The notes beneath the pieces are model-generated. The model did no database searches, was not told the DNA's origin, and saw only the letters and a program-made list of their open reading frames with translations. The position numbers and the translations under genes are program-made. From contig CAYZXT010000028.1 in assembly GCA_964482515.1 (NCBI GenBank), positions 1-35,109 of the forward strand: a DNA stretch of 35,109 nucleotides. Direction: 5' to 3'. This stretch comes from CAYZXT01 sp964482515 (GTDB lineage Bacteria; Elusimicrobiota; Elusimicrobia; FEN-1173). This document shows, piece after piece, positions 24,938 to 33,661 of this stretch (position 1 is its first letter; each line of letters opens with the position of its first letter).

Positions 24938-25009
24938 TCCTGTTTTCAATGACACCTCGAACGCTTTAAATTAAATAGAATGTTTCGAAATTTCCGATAA
25001 GGCGAGTTC
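24938..25009 (+). promoter_or_regulatory. AT-rich gap, possible internal promoter
   Basis: This 72-base gap is markedly AT-richer than the flanking genes and is the longest in the polysaccharide locus. TAGAAT at 24976-24981 could be a -10, but no consensus -35 is found 16-18 bases upstream. There is no hairpin plus T-run. It could also mark a join between gene blocks. Confidence 0.25.
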
Positions 25010-26602
25010 ATGGAACCAATGTCCGCGTTTGTCATTTTGGCTTTTGTCGCTCTGGGCTTTCTCGCGCCGTTCTACGGACTGTGCGGGATAGTGGCTTGGA
25101 ATTTACTCGGAGATAAATCCACCGCTTATTTGAGCGTGAAGGTTTTCGGCGTTCCGCTTTTTGTCACGGAAGCCACGATGGCCGCCGTCATTTTATCTGT
25201 AGTGATCGGATTGGTTCGAAGGCGCGCATGGTCCGGGATCGCAGGGACATTTTCCGGGGCGTGGCGGGCATTATACGCAAACGCGGCCGTTTCCGGTTTG
25301 CGCGGGCTTGCGGTTTATAATCCTGTGCGGGTGGTCCGGGACACGGCGCTCATTTATTATTCCGCTTTTTATCACCTGACGTCGCACCTCGTACAATCGA
25401 GGCGCCAATTGCAGGTTATGGCCCAGATTCTCTTCTGGACCGTGGCGCTCAAGGTCGCGCTTAGCCTGTTCTCAACGCTCACGCACTTTCCATGGAATAT
25501 GTTTCAGCCTGCCGCGATTTCCATCTATTGTTCGTGTTTCATCGTGGCAGTCTGTATGATGTTTCCGCTTATTAAGGGGAATTGGAAGATAGTCCCCGTC
25601 GCGTTCGTCATCATAGCGTTTGCCGAGGTTATAAGGTGGCGGGTTCGTTCTTCTTGGCTGGGCCTTATCGTATTCTTCGTTCTTTTCACGGCTTCGTTCA
25701 GGTTTTTCGGCATCCGGTGGCGGCACTACGCCACCGGAGTCGGTTTGTTGGCGCTGGGGTTCCTTTTTTATTTGATCGGACCCAGTCTGGCGGGTGTCGT
25801 TCCTGATTGGCCGAAGCCCGTTCCGGTGGAGGTCCCGGCTCCGGAGTCGGAGCCGGCTCTGCCCGCATCGCCCGACCTTATCCTCAATTCGCTTCATTCG
25901 CAACCGCCCGTCCCCGTTGAGAGCGTCGCTCCGCTGCAGGAAGCCTCCGCTGAGCTTTCTTCCATGTTCATGGGCATAGAATCCCCCAATGTATCGACGC
26001 GCTTTTGTCTTTGGATTGACGCCGCGGAGGAAGTCGTCGGGGTGCCATTCCCTTTCTTCAGCAAATTCAGGCGTGATTTATATAATATGCATAGCGATGT
26101 CCGACGTTTGCTGGCGTCCAAAACGGGTCCAGTGATCCTCGACAAGGAAATCAAAGGCGAAATCGCCTCGGTCCTGGCGAACAACCGCATCCTTCGTATC
26201 CTAAACGGCGTTCCGTTCGGGAAGAATTTCATTCCGTCCAGGATGTTCTGGCGCATGTGGGAAACGAACCGCTACGACCCGCACAACTCCCACGTGGCCG
26301 TTTTTTACCGCACGGGGTTCATCGGTTTCGCGCTTTATCTTTTCATCGTGACGGCCGTTTTTTGCAGGGGAGTTTTTTTCGCTTATAGGACTGAAAACGA
26401 GGAAGGGAAACTTGCCATGCTGTCCGTCTTGGCCTGTTTTCTGGTCTATTTCTTCCATGGCATGACCGATGTCGTCCTTGAAAATTCATATAAAGGGATT
26501 ATGTTTTGGGTGTTATTAGGTTTGATAGAGTCCGTGCGTCGGATCTACGGCGCCGAACTCCTTTCTCCGACGGAAGCCGGTGTTTCGGCCGCGGAAAAAT
26601 AA
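25010..26602 (+). CDS. O-antigen ligase/polymerase-like membrane protein
   Basis: A 530-residue multi-spanning protein with about ten membrane helices. The C-terminal half has the O-antigen ligase (WaaL/Wzy_C-like) layout: STRFCLWIDAAEEVV, then after a soluble stretch the conserved periplasmic His-loop PHNSHVAVFYRTGFIGFALY near residues 423-442. Members join or polymerise undecaprenyl-linked glycans at the periplasmic face. A Pro/Glu-rich stretch of about 50 residues (about 264-315) before the large loop is unusual. It cannot be told from sequence whether it is the ligase or the polymerase. The ATG at 25010 follows GATAAGGCGAG. Base use is AT-richer than the nucleotide-sugar genes. Confidence 0.8.
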   Translation: MEPMSAFVILAFVALGFLAPFYGLCGIVAWNLLGDKSTAYLSVKVFGVPLFVTEATMAAVILSVVIGLVRRRAWSGIAGTFSGAWRALYANAAVSGLRGLAVYNPVRVVRDTALIYYSAFYHLTSHLVQSRRQLQVMAQILFWTVALKVALSLFSTLTHFPWNMFQPAAISIYCSCFIVAVCMMFPLIKGNWKIVPVAFVIIAFAEVIRWRVRSSWLGLIVFFVLFTASFRFFGIRWRHYATGVGLLALGFLFYLIGPSLAGVVPDWPKPVPVEVPAPESEPALPASPDLILNSLHSQPPVPVESVAPLQEASAELSSMFMGIESPNVSTRFCLWIDAAEEVVGVPFPFFSKFRRDLYNMHSDVRRLLASKTGPVILDKEIKGEIASVLANNRILRILNGVPFGKNFIPSRMFWRMWETNRYDPHNSHVAVFYRTGFIGFALYLFIVTAVFCRGVFFAYRTENEEGKLAMLSVLACFLVYFFHGMTDVVLENSYKGIMFWVLLGLIESVRRIYGAELLSPTEAGVSAAEK

Positions 26603-26640
26603 ATTTGAAACGGAATCGTTTCAGCCGCACCGCCTGGAAT

Positions 26641-26646
26641 TATAAT
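26641..26646 (+). promoter_or_regulatory. Possible -10 element before the zinc-ribbon methyltransferase
   Basis: A perfect TATAAT lies 22 bases before the ATG at 26669, in the 66-base gap. No consensus -35 is present at the right distance. Followed by a strong ribosome site, AAAGGAGA. If used, the leader would be very short. Confidence 0.25.
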
Positions 26647-26668
26647 CGTTAAAAGGAGACGTTTTTAA

Positions 26669-27652
26669 ATGGAAACCTCGACACCCGCTACGAGTGAACC
26701 GAAAAACCCGCCCGCGACGGATTTCATGAACGACCGTAAGTTTCATTTCCGTCAAATCCCGAGAGAATTTTTGGATGAAGTCGGTTGCGAGGCTTGCGGC
26801 CATTCAAAGGCGGAAAAGCTTTTCCGCATTCGCGGGTTCCAGATCCTGCGATGCGAGTCCTGCGGCGTGAGGCATGTTTCTCCCCGGTTGAATGCCAAAG
26901 GACTGGAAGCCCTCTATTCGGGAGAAGAATATTACCACAGCGACAACTCATTGGTTTGCGGTTATGGGGATTATGTCGGCGACAAGAAAAACATCATGGC
27001 GACTTTTCAGCGCCGGTTCGATTGGATGAAGTCCCAGGCCCCGGACTTCGGCGACGGACGCCTCCTTGACATCGGCTGCGCCACGGGTTTTTCCGTGGAG
27101 CTGGCTTTGCAGCGGGGCTGGGACGCCTATGGGATCGAGTATTCCGAGTATGCGGCCAACGTCGCGCGCCAGAAGTTGGGCGACCGCGTGCGCCATTGTT
27201 CCTTCGAGAACCATCCCCACGAAAGCGGAAGTTTTAAGAACGTCCTGATGTGGGACGTGCCCGAGCATTTGCTTTATCCGCGGGAGGCTCTGCGGATCAT
27301 CGGTGACTTGATCGCCCCGGGAGGGTACCTGTCGATCATCACCCCCGACGCCGGAAGCTTTTTGGCCAGGATCATGGGCCGTTTTTGGATGGAATACGCC
27401 AAGCCGGCCGAGCACATATTTTTCTTTACCCGCCCCCAATTGGAGAAGATGCTCAACGACAACGGGTTCGATGTCGTTGCGGAAACGACGGCCGGGAAGC
27501 ACATCGACCTCAACGCCTTGGTGGACCGCCTCGTGGCCTATTTGCCTTGGATCGGGCGAATTAAACCGTCGGCCAGTTCTTTTAAGGTTTTGTCGCGCCC
27601 ATTCTACTTGGATCCGGGCGACAAAATGATGTTGTTGGCCCGAAAGCGGTGA
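26669..27652 (+). CDS. Class I SAM methyltransferase with N-terminal zinc ribbon
   Basis: A 327-residue protein. A zinc-ribbon-like knuckle pair is formed by Cys40/Cys43 and Cys62/Cys65 (CEAC and CESC), followed by a linker (SPRLNAKGLEALYSGEEYY) typical of sugar-locus methyltransferases. The methyltransferase domain begins with LLDIGCATG (132-140), then IEYSEYAANVAR, the WDVPEHL post-motif and PGGYLSIITPD. This two-part design is common in O-antigen and nucleotide-sugar loci, where such enzymes methylate sugar carbons or hydroxyls. The GT-C-like gene begins inside its stop codon (GTGA). Ribosome site AAAGGAGA supports the ATG at 26669. Confidence 0.92.
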   Translation: METSTPATSEPKNPPATDFMNDRKFHFRQIPREFLDEVGCEACGHSKAEKLFRIRGFQILRCESCGVRHVSPRLNAKGLEALYSGEEYYHSDNSLVCGYGDYVGDKKNIMATFQRRFDWMKSQAPDFGDGRLLDIGCATGFSVELALQRGWDAYGIEYSEYAANVARQKLGDRVRHCSFENHPHESGSFKNVLMWDVPEHLLYPREALRIIGDLIAPGGYLSIITPDAGSFLARIMGRFWMEYAKPAEHIFFFTRPQLEKMLNDNGFDVVAETTAGKHIDLNALVDRLVAYLPWIGRIKPSASSFKVLSRPFYLDPGDKMMLLARKR

Positions 27653-29250
27653 CCGACACCAAGCTCCAACTCACCTCCGGGTTTCGGACTCTGTTCCTGC
27701 TGTTCATCGTGACGGCCGTGTTGCTGGGCAGGGCCAACCGTATGACAGTGACCGAATACGGGGTCGGCGACGACGATGACTATTGGAGCTACGGCATCAG
27801 CCTCGTTTACGATGGTGATTTTGATTTTTCCAACGAACCGCTTCCGACCTTTCTGAACAATCCCGGATTTAAGAATTACCATTCGCCCATCCCCGGCGTG
27901 TTATGGACTCCCGCCGTCGCCTTGGGCAGAACCTTAGGTCCCGTCATCAGCCGCCTTCCCGGGAAAGGGAAAACGGGTTGGGAACGCGGAGTGAGCCAGT
28001 ATCACCGGTTGCTGGTTTCGGCTTATTCCGGGGCTCTGTCGCTCGCGGGTCTATTCATCCTGTATGCTTTTTTGATGAAATTTTTTCCTCCGCGCGAGGC
28101 TTTTCTGGCGACGATTATCGGCTTTTGGTCCGGACCCCTTATGTTCTTTACTTTTCGCCGGCCCCTCATGGCGCACTCCGCCGAGTTCGTTTTGCTCGCG
28201 GCGAGCGCGTGGCTCTTTCACTCCTATTTCACCGCGCCGCGGCGCGGTAAGGCCTTCGGTGCTGGGATCCTATTCATGTTTTCGGTTTTGGCGCGCTACC
28301 CCAACGCGGCCATGATGGGCGCGCTGGCTTTAGGCCTGGCTTGGCAAACGCAGGGCTGGAAACAGTTGCGGCGCGACGCGCTCGTCATCGGCGCGGGAAT
28401 GTTGCTGCCCCTCGCGATACAGGTCGCGGCCTGGCATGCGATCAACGGGACGTTTTCACCGCCTTCGGTGGGGGGCGGCGGTTCGGGCCAATACGCCTTT
28501 ACTCCGGACGCCCTTCGGCACAATTTGGGGCTTTCCGGTTGGACTCTGGGTCAGTTCGGCCGGATTCTTTGGGGCCGGGACTGGGGGTTGCTCTGGGCGG
28601 AGCCGGCGGTCTTCGCGGCGTTGCTGGCCGCTTTCATTCGGCCCGTTCCATGGGGAAAATTGCGTTTGTGCTTGGGCGTGGCGCTGTTCCCTTATCTTTT
28701 GATCGCCGCCAATTTTGGTTCGCAGGGCGGGAGTTACGGACAGCGTTATTTCCTCGTGAAGGTTTTGTGGCTGGTCCTAAATTTCGGCATCTTCCTGCAA
28801 CTGCTTAAGAACCGGAAATATCAAACGGTGCTGACTGCCTTGTTCTGCGCGATCTCCATCGTTCCCTATGTCCTCTACGCAAGCGGTCCGGCGGAATTGA
28901 CGCTGTCCGTGGCGCCCAGCGCCCGACCGGGTTTCTCGGACTGGGTGAATCCAAGTTTCCTCCTCAACGCATGGACGGCTGTTTTCGTCCATCCGGTCCA
29001 GTTCCTTTACGGACTGTTCGGCGCGCCGCTGCCTCACGCCATCGTTTGGGGGGCCTACCGTATTTTCGGCGCCGGGGTTTTCCCAGAGACCGCTTTGCCG
29101 AAAATCATGGAAAGGGTGATCGGCGTTCCCATGCCCGACCTGGTGTGGTTCGTGGGATGGCAATTGGTTTTTTCCTCAGCGGCCTACGCTGTTGCCCGCT
29201 ATTTGGCGAACCGCTATGTTCCACCGGCCTCTCAGGAAATAGGCGGATGA
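27649..29250 (+). CDS. GT-C-like membrane glycosyltransferase (unassigned family)
   Basis: A 533-residue protein with about eleven hydrophobic helices. The first loop after helix 1 is acidic (EYGVGDDDDYWSYGISLVYD), with the DD-type motif seen in GT-C enzymes that use polyprenyl-phosphate sugars, and continues with NYHSPIPGVLWTP. Late in the protein is a second soluble segment. I do not recognise a precise family; GT39/ArnT-like or an unclassified GT-C are options. The GTG start overlaps the methyltransferase stop. It could use a lipid-linked donor made by one of the GT2 enzymes of the locus, with its active site on the outer face of the inner membrane. Confidence 0.72.
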   Translation: MTDTKLQLTSGFRTLFLLFIVTAVLLGRANRMTVTEYGVGDDDDYWSYGISLVYDGDFDFSNEPLPTFLNNPGFKNYHSPIPGVLWTPAVALGRTLGPVISRLPGKGKTGWERGVSQYHRLLVSAYSGALSLAGLFILYAFLMKFFPPREAFLATIIGFWSGPLMFFTFRRPLMAHSAEFVLLAASAWLFHSYFTAPRRGKAFGAGILFMFSVLARYPNAAMMGALALGLAWQTQGWKQLRRDALVIGAGMLLPLAIQVAAWHAINGTFSPPSVGGGGSGQYAFTPDALRHNLGLSGWTLGQFGRILWGRDWGLLWAEPAVFAALLAAFIRPVPWGKLRLCLGVALFPYLLIAANFGSQGGSYGQRYFLVKVLWLVLNFGIFLQLLKNRKYQTVLTALFCAISIVPYVLYASGPAELTLSVAPSARPGFSDWVNPSFLLNAWTAVFVHPVQFLYGLFGAPLPHAIVWGAYRIFGAGVFPETALPKIMERVIGVPMPDLVWFVGWQLVFSSAAYAVARYLANRYVPPASQEIGG

Positions 29251-29273
29251 CGAGAACGCAATAAGGGGACGAA

Positions 29274-31043
29274 ATGCAATTCGCGACGACGCATCCCGTT
29301 TTATTGATATCTGCCTTGGCCTTGAGCGGCGTGCTGTTTTTTTTCAGGGCGCGCATCGAAGATTTAAATGAGCGCTTTTCCCGTTTCGGCGGCCGCCCTT
29401 CAGTATTGCTCTTGGCGTGGGGGGGGGGCGCTGCATTCTACGTGATATTTTATCTTTGCCGGCCGGTTTTTTACACTGATTACTTGGGCGGCGTTTTGGG
29501 AGACAATTACATGTACGCTTCCCGGGCCCTGGCGGATCTATCCTACGCAAACCCGCAACATCTATATTTTCCCTACATCCCCGCTCAGATTCTGCGGGCA
29601 TTGATCCGTATCGGGATCTTTCAGCCCTCAGCTCCGGATTTTGCAGAACGCGCTTTTCTCGTGCTTTCACTGCCGAACCGGTTGATTGCGCTGGCGGGGC
29701 TTTGGGCCTTCCATGGCCTGTTGCGCCGCCGTGGTTTTTCATCCTGGGAATGTTTCTGGGCTGTTGCTTTTCTCGCAACATCTTTCGCCTATTGGTTCTG
29801 GGCGTTGCAGAGTAATGCGCTGGGGTTCCTGTTGCCCCTTTTACTTCTCACCGTGGGCGCGACCTTCGCGGCATTGGAAATCGGTAAACGTTGGCTCTAC
29901 GTTTTTAGCGCCCTCCTCACCGCTTTATGTTTTTATGTGCACATCGGCTCCGCTTATTTGATCGTCGGGCTGGGCGCGGGCACCGCTTTGGTCGCTTTGA
30001 GGCGCAATATCAACGGTGATCGTCAAGCATTGGCGGGGTTATGTTTTTACGCGGCGACGGCTGTCCTGTTAGCGGCTATGTTCTGGGTTGCGCTGCGAGG
30101 TATTTACGGCGCGCGATCGCCTGGGGATTTTGTTGCTATCTTGGCGGGAAACTGGAGTCTGGGCGCTTTTTCGATCAAAAACCTGCCGGCGTTGGCGTTG
30201 CGCGACGGCATAAGCACAAATATCGTTGTGTTGCTGGGGCTTCTTCAAAGCGGGGTTCGGGGTAACTGGGAGTCCGCCGTGATCGCTGTTCAATTAGGCG
30301 TGTTTTCTTTCATCCTGTTGAGTTCCGCGCGGCTCGTCCGGTACCTTTGGAAGGATGGTTTCTTAACTCTCATGTTTATTGCTTTCATCTCTTGCATCCT
30401 GGGATTTTCTTTTCGCAAGACATGGTTGCAGTATTATTCCGTGATCGCTCCCGTCGGAGCCTTTTTGTTCGTTTCGGCCGCTCTTTTGCGCCGGCCGGAT
30501 GGAAAATCAGGACCACACACCGTTCTTCTGGCTGTCCTGGTTTTGTGCAATTTCGCAATTAACGGTTTAAGCTCGACGCGGGTAGATTCAGGTCGCCGCG
30601 TAGATGCCCACTCGGTTTACCGGACGCTGGGTATTCTCAAGAGCGTTGCGGAGGAGCGTTCTGCTCTTTACATCGGACCTTCGAAAACTTATCCCTACAA
30701 TTTTCACTGGTTGATTTGCTATTATGCGCAACCAGTGAGCAATTTTAAAAATATCCGATGGGAAGAGGCAGTGGATTGGGACAGGAGGCAAGTAAACGAA
30801 GCGATGAAAGATGTCCCCATGTCCATGGACCCGGGTGCTTCATTCCACCGTATGGACTGGCAGGATCCCCAGGAAAACCGTTTTGGGCGTGATTGGGATG
30901 ATTTTGAGTTAATAATCGCCGATCCAGCCATCGTTGACGAGGTCAATGCTCGTTTTCCCGGTCGGTTCCGCTGGAAAAAGGTAACGACCGGTTCGTTGTA
31001 TGTGCCCATTCTTTTTATGGCGGTAAACAAGGTTCCCGCATGA
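29274..31043 (+). CDS. Large GT-C-like membrane protein, tandem paralogue 1 (unknown family)
   Basis: A 589-residue protein with about eleven membrane helices and a soluble C-terminal ~160 residues. The loop FYTDYLGGVLGDNYMY, PQHLYFPYIPAQILRA, ALQSNALGFLLPL and TWLQYYSVIAPVGAF are matched almost in step by the next gene, so the two are tandem paralogues of about 35-45 percent similarity by eye. The Asp-containing first loop suggests a GT-C enzyme, but I do not know the family. Codon use is AT-richer than most of the window. A G10 run lies at 29419-29428 (codons 49-53), where a slip would truncate the protein. AGGGGACG lies upstream of the ATG; the stop overlaps the next start. Confidence 0.75.
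   Translation: MQFATTHPVLLISALALSGVLFFFRARIEDLNERFSRFGGRPSVLLLAWGGGAAFYVIFYLCRPVFYTDYLGGVLGDNYMYASRALADLSYANPQHLYFPYIPAQILRALIRIGIFQPSAPDFAERAFLVLSLPNRLIALAGLWAFHGLLRRRGFSSWECFWAVAFLATSFAYWFWALQSNALGFLLPLLLLTVGATFAALEIGKRWLYVFSALLTALCFYVHIGSAYLIVGLGAGTALVALRRNINGDRQALAGLCFYAATAVLLAAMFWVALRGIYGARSPGDFVAILAGNWSLGAFSIKNLPALALRDGISTNIVVLLGLLQSGVRGNWESAVIAVQLGVFSFILLSSARLVRYLWKDGFLTLMFIAFISCILGFSFRKTWLQYYSVIAPVGAFLFVSAALLRRPDGKSGPHTVLLAVLVLCNFAINGLSSTRVDSGRRVDAHSVYRTLGILKSVAEERSALYIGPSKTYPYNFHWLICYYAQPVSNFKNIRWEEAVDWDRRQVNEAMKDVPMSMDPGASFHRMDWQDPQENRFGRDWDDFELIIADPAIVDEVNARFPGRFRWKKVTTGSLYVPILFMAVNKVPA
29419..29428 (+). repeat. Poly-G tract of ten bases within the coding region
   Basis: The codons TGG GGG GGG GGC (Trp49-Gly-Gly-Gly) give ten G in a row, early in a cell-surface-glycan gene. 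The tract keeps the frame in this assembly. Runs of this kind slip during replication in other bacteria and switch genes on and off; here that is only inferred. Confidence 0.7.
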
Positions 31044-32728
31044 AATTTATATTTGGTAATCCCTTCCTGGTGGCGGGGGTCGTCATCGGGCTTGCCGGGC
31101 TGATGTTCCTTCGCCCATTTTATGGAAAGCTCAACGACCGGTTCGTGGCCTTGGCTGAAAGGAAGGGTTTCCTCGCGGCGGGTTTCATCGTCCTGGGACT
31201 GTTCTACGTCTTTTTTGTTTTGTCGAAGCCCGTGTTTTACACCGATTTCATGGGGGGCGTCGTGGGCGATAACTACCGCTACGTCAACGCCGGTGTCGGT
31301 AACCCTGACTACGCTTCGCCGCAGCATTTCTATTTCCCCTACGCGCCGGCCCAGGTGCTCCGCGCCGCGGTGAGGTGGAGTATTTATGACAAAGACGCCC
31401 CGACTTTCCTGGAAAAGGCGTTCATCTTTTTTTCGCTTCCCTCGCGGCTCTTTTACCTAGTCGGTCTCCTGGTTTTCGTTTGGACGCTGCGGCGCAGCGG
31501 ACGGACCACGGCCGAATCATTGGTCGGGGCCTGGTTCCTTGCCACCTGTTTCGGGTACTGGTTCTGGCCGCTCCAAAGCAACGCGCTGGGTTTCCTGCTG
31601 CCTCTGATGCTGACGGCCATTTCCTTTTCGATCCTGGCCGTTCAAAGCGGGGCCGTCGGATATTATGTCCTTGCCGCCGTATGCGCCTGCCTTTGCGTTT
31701 ACACGCACATCGCCTCCGCTTTCCCGGTCGTCGGCGTCGTCGGCAGCACCGCCTGCCTGGCGCTGTGGCGCTATCGAAAGGACCGAAAACTGAAGGACGC
31801 TATCGGAGCGGCGGTTTACATCGCCACGGTCATCGCGCTCGGCGCGGTATTCTATTATCTTCTGGTCCGGCGCTACGGTGTTCACCCGCCGGCCTTCTAC
31901 ATCGCGGTTCTTTCCGATTATGCCACCCTGGGCGGCTTTTCTTTGAAGGGATTTCTCCCGATGCTGGTTCGCGACGGGATCGGAAAGAACGCGGCGCTCA
32001 TGGCGGGGATGATCCAAAGCCCGGGAAAGCCCGCTTGGGAGATGGGGCTCATCGCCGTCCAACTGACCTTGTTCTCCTTTTTGATCTTGTCGATCCTTCG
32101 CCAGCGGTCCTACAGGGATTGGTTTAAAATGGACGATCCGCCCTTGGTCCTGGCGGCGGGCGCGTTCTTTGCGGCTTTGATCGGCTTTTCCATCCGAGAC
32201 ACCTGGCTGCAGTATTATTCCACGATCGTTCCCGCCAGCGTCTTCACGTTGGTTCTGGCGGCGCTGCCGGCGCGGAGGAACGAAGGCCGCGGAAACCATT
32301 TGATCCTGGTCCTGTTGGTCCTATGCGGCGTCACCGTCAACGGCTTCAGTTCATCGCGGGTTTTTTCCGGGGGGCGGCCGGAGGACAATGCCGTCTACAG
32401 GACGCTTTCATTCTTAAAGCAGTTCGCAGGCGAAGAGAAGGTCCTTTTGGCGGCCGATCGCCGGGCCTACCCCTATAATTTCGACGGCTTCATGCTGTAT
32501 TATGCGTCACCGGGGCGGAAGTTTGATAATATCCGATGGGTGGAAACATTATCGCCGGCTGAATTCGCCGCGGAAGCCTCCGGGGTGGATATGGTGCTGG
32601 CCGAAGGGGACCGCGGGCCTGTTTTGGCCGGAACGCAGCTGCCGAATTTCGTTTCCGACAGGATTGAAACCGGTTTCGCCGACCTTCCCGTTCTATGGCG
32701 CTGGCGAAAAGCGAAGGAACTCCCATGA
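31040..32728 (+). CDS. Large GT-C-like membrane protein, tandem paralogue 2 (unknown family)
   Basis: A 562-residue protein with the same layout as its upstream neighbour: about eleven helices, first loop FYTDFMGGVVGDNYRY, PQHFYFPYAPAQVLRA, PLQSNALGFLLPL, DTWLQYYSTIVPASVF, and a soluble C-terminal domain with YPYNFDGFMLYYASPG (compare YPYNFHWLICYYAQP). It is about 25 residues shorter and its codon use is more GC-rich, so it does not look like a very recent duplicate. The start ATG overlaps the upstream stop (ATGA). The conserved Asp loop and location point to a glycan-building role; the family is not recognised. Its end overlaps the next GT2 gene. Confidence 0.75.
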   Translation: MKFIFGNPFLVAGVVIGLAGLMFLRPFYGKLNDRFVALAERKGFLAAGFIVLGLFYVFFVLSKPVFYTDFMGGVVGDNYRYVNAGVGNPDYASPQHFYFPYAPAQVLRAAVRWSIYDKDAPTFLEKAFIFFSLPSRLFYLVGLLVFVWTLRRSGRTTAESLVGAWFLATCFGYWFWPLQSNALGFLLPLMLTAISFSILAVQSGAVGYYVLAAVCACLCVYTHIASAFPVVGVVGSTACLALWRYRKDRKLKDAIGAAVYIATVIALGAVFYYLLVRRYGVHPPAFYIAVLSDYATLGGFSLKGFLPMLVRDGIGKNAALMAGMIQSPGKPAWEMGLIAVQLTLFSFLILSILRQRSYRDWFKMDDPPLVLAAGAFFAALIGFSIRDTWLQYYSTIVPASVFTLVLAALPARRNEGRGNHLILVLLVLCGVTVNGFSSSRVFSGGRPEDNAVYRTLSFLKQFAGEEKVLLAADRRAYPYNFDGFMLYYASPGRKFDNIRWVETLSPAEFAAEASGVDMVLAEGDRGPVLAGTQLPNFVSDRIETGFADLPVLWRWRKAKELP

Positions 32729-33639
32729 TCTCCATAGTCGTCCCTTGTTATAACGAAGCGGACAACCTGGAAGCCTTGGTCGGCGAAATCTCCGCACAGG
32801 TCCAGGCCCTGAAAGAGCCTGCGGAAATTTTGATCATCGATGACGGCAGCCGGGACGATTCCATGAAAGTCCTGAAGCGCTTGAAGCAGGCGGGCCGCGT
32901 CCGTTATTTGTCCTTCACGCGCAACTTCGGCCACCAGATCGCCCTGAAGGCCGGCCTGGACCATGCCGAGGGGGACGCCGTCATCACCATGGACGCGGAC
33001 CTTCAGCATCCCGCAAGTTTGATCCCCCAAATGGTCGCCAAGTGGCGGGAAGGCTATCCGGTCGTCAACACGGTGCGGATGGAAACCCATGGCGAGGGGA
33101 TTAGCAAGAAGCTGACGTCCAGGTTTTTCTACTGGGTGTTTGAAAAACTTTCCGGCCTGCCCATGCGGGCGGGTTCGGCCGATTTCAGGTTGCTGGACAA
33201 GCAGGTCGTTCGCGAGCTGCGACGGTTCGAGGAGCCGCATCTCTTCCTCCGCGGCCTCGTTCACTGGCTCGGCTATGAATCCGCCGTGATCGAATATACG
33301 GCGGCGGAACGTTTCGCGGGACAAACGAAATATTCCTTCAGGAAAATGATGCGGTTCGCCCGCGACGGCATCACCTCGTTTTCCATTCAGCCGTTGCGCT
33401 TGGCAGGGATGATCGGGACGCTGGTGTCGTGTTTCGCGGCGCTTTATATCCTTTACGGGATCGGCGTCGCGCTTTTCACGGACCGCGCCATCCCCGGCTG
33501 GGCCTCCATTTTGGTTTCCGTCCTCTTCCTCGGCGGGCTCCAGATGGTTTTCATCGGATTGCTGGGGGAATACATAGGGAAGATTTTCATCGAATCGAAG
33601 CGGCGGCCCGTGTATGTGATTAAAGAAAGGGGCATTTGA
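32725..33639 (+). CDS. Polyprenyl-phosphate family 2 glycosyltransferase (GtrB/ArnC-like)
   Basis: A 304-residue GT2 with MISIVVPCYNEADNLEAL at the N-terminus, Asp39-Asp40 (IIDDGSRDDS), metal site D90-A-D92-LQHP, the RNFGHQIALKAGLDHA helix, the GQTKYSFRKMMRFARDGI amphipathic element and two C-terminal membrane helices (about residues 230-255 and 263-285). This is the GtrB/ArnC/DPM-like layout, making a polyprenyl-phosphate sugar for GT-C enzymes. The ATG at 32725 is preferred over a TTG-type extension at 32695 because it begins at the family N-terminus and overlaps the upstream stop. It is adjacent to several probable GT-C proteins, consistent with a donor-making role. Confidence 0.95.
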   Translation: MISIVVPCYNEADNLEALVGEISAQVQALKEPAEILIIDDGSRDDSMKVLKRLKQAGRVRYLSFTRNFGHQIALKAGLDHAEGDAVITMDADLQHPASLIPQMVAKWREGYPVVNTVRMETHGEGISKKLTSRFFYWVFEKLSGLPMRAGSADFRLLDKQVVRELRRFEEPHLFLRGLVHWLGYESAVIEYTAAERFAGQTKYSFRKMMRFARDGITSFSIQPLRLAGMIGTLVSCFAALYILYGIGVALFTDRAIPGWASILVSVLFLGGLQMVFIGLLGEYIGKIFIESKRRPVYVIKERGI

Positions 33640-33661
33640 CGTGTTGCCCGGAGGCCGCGTC

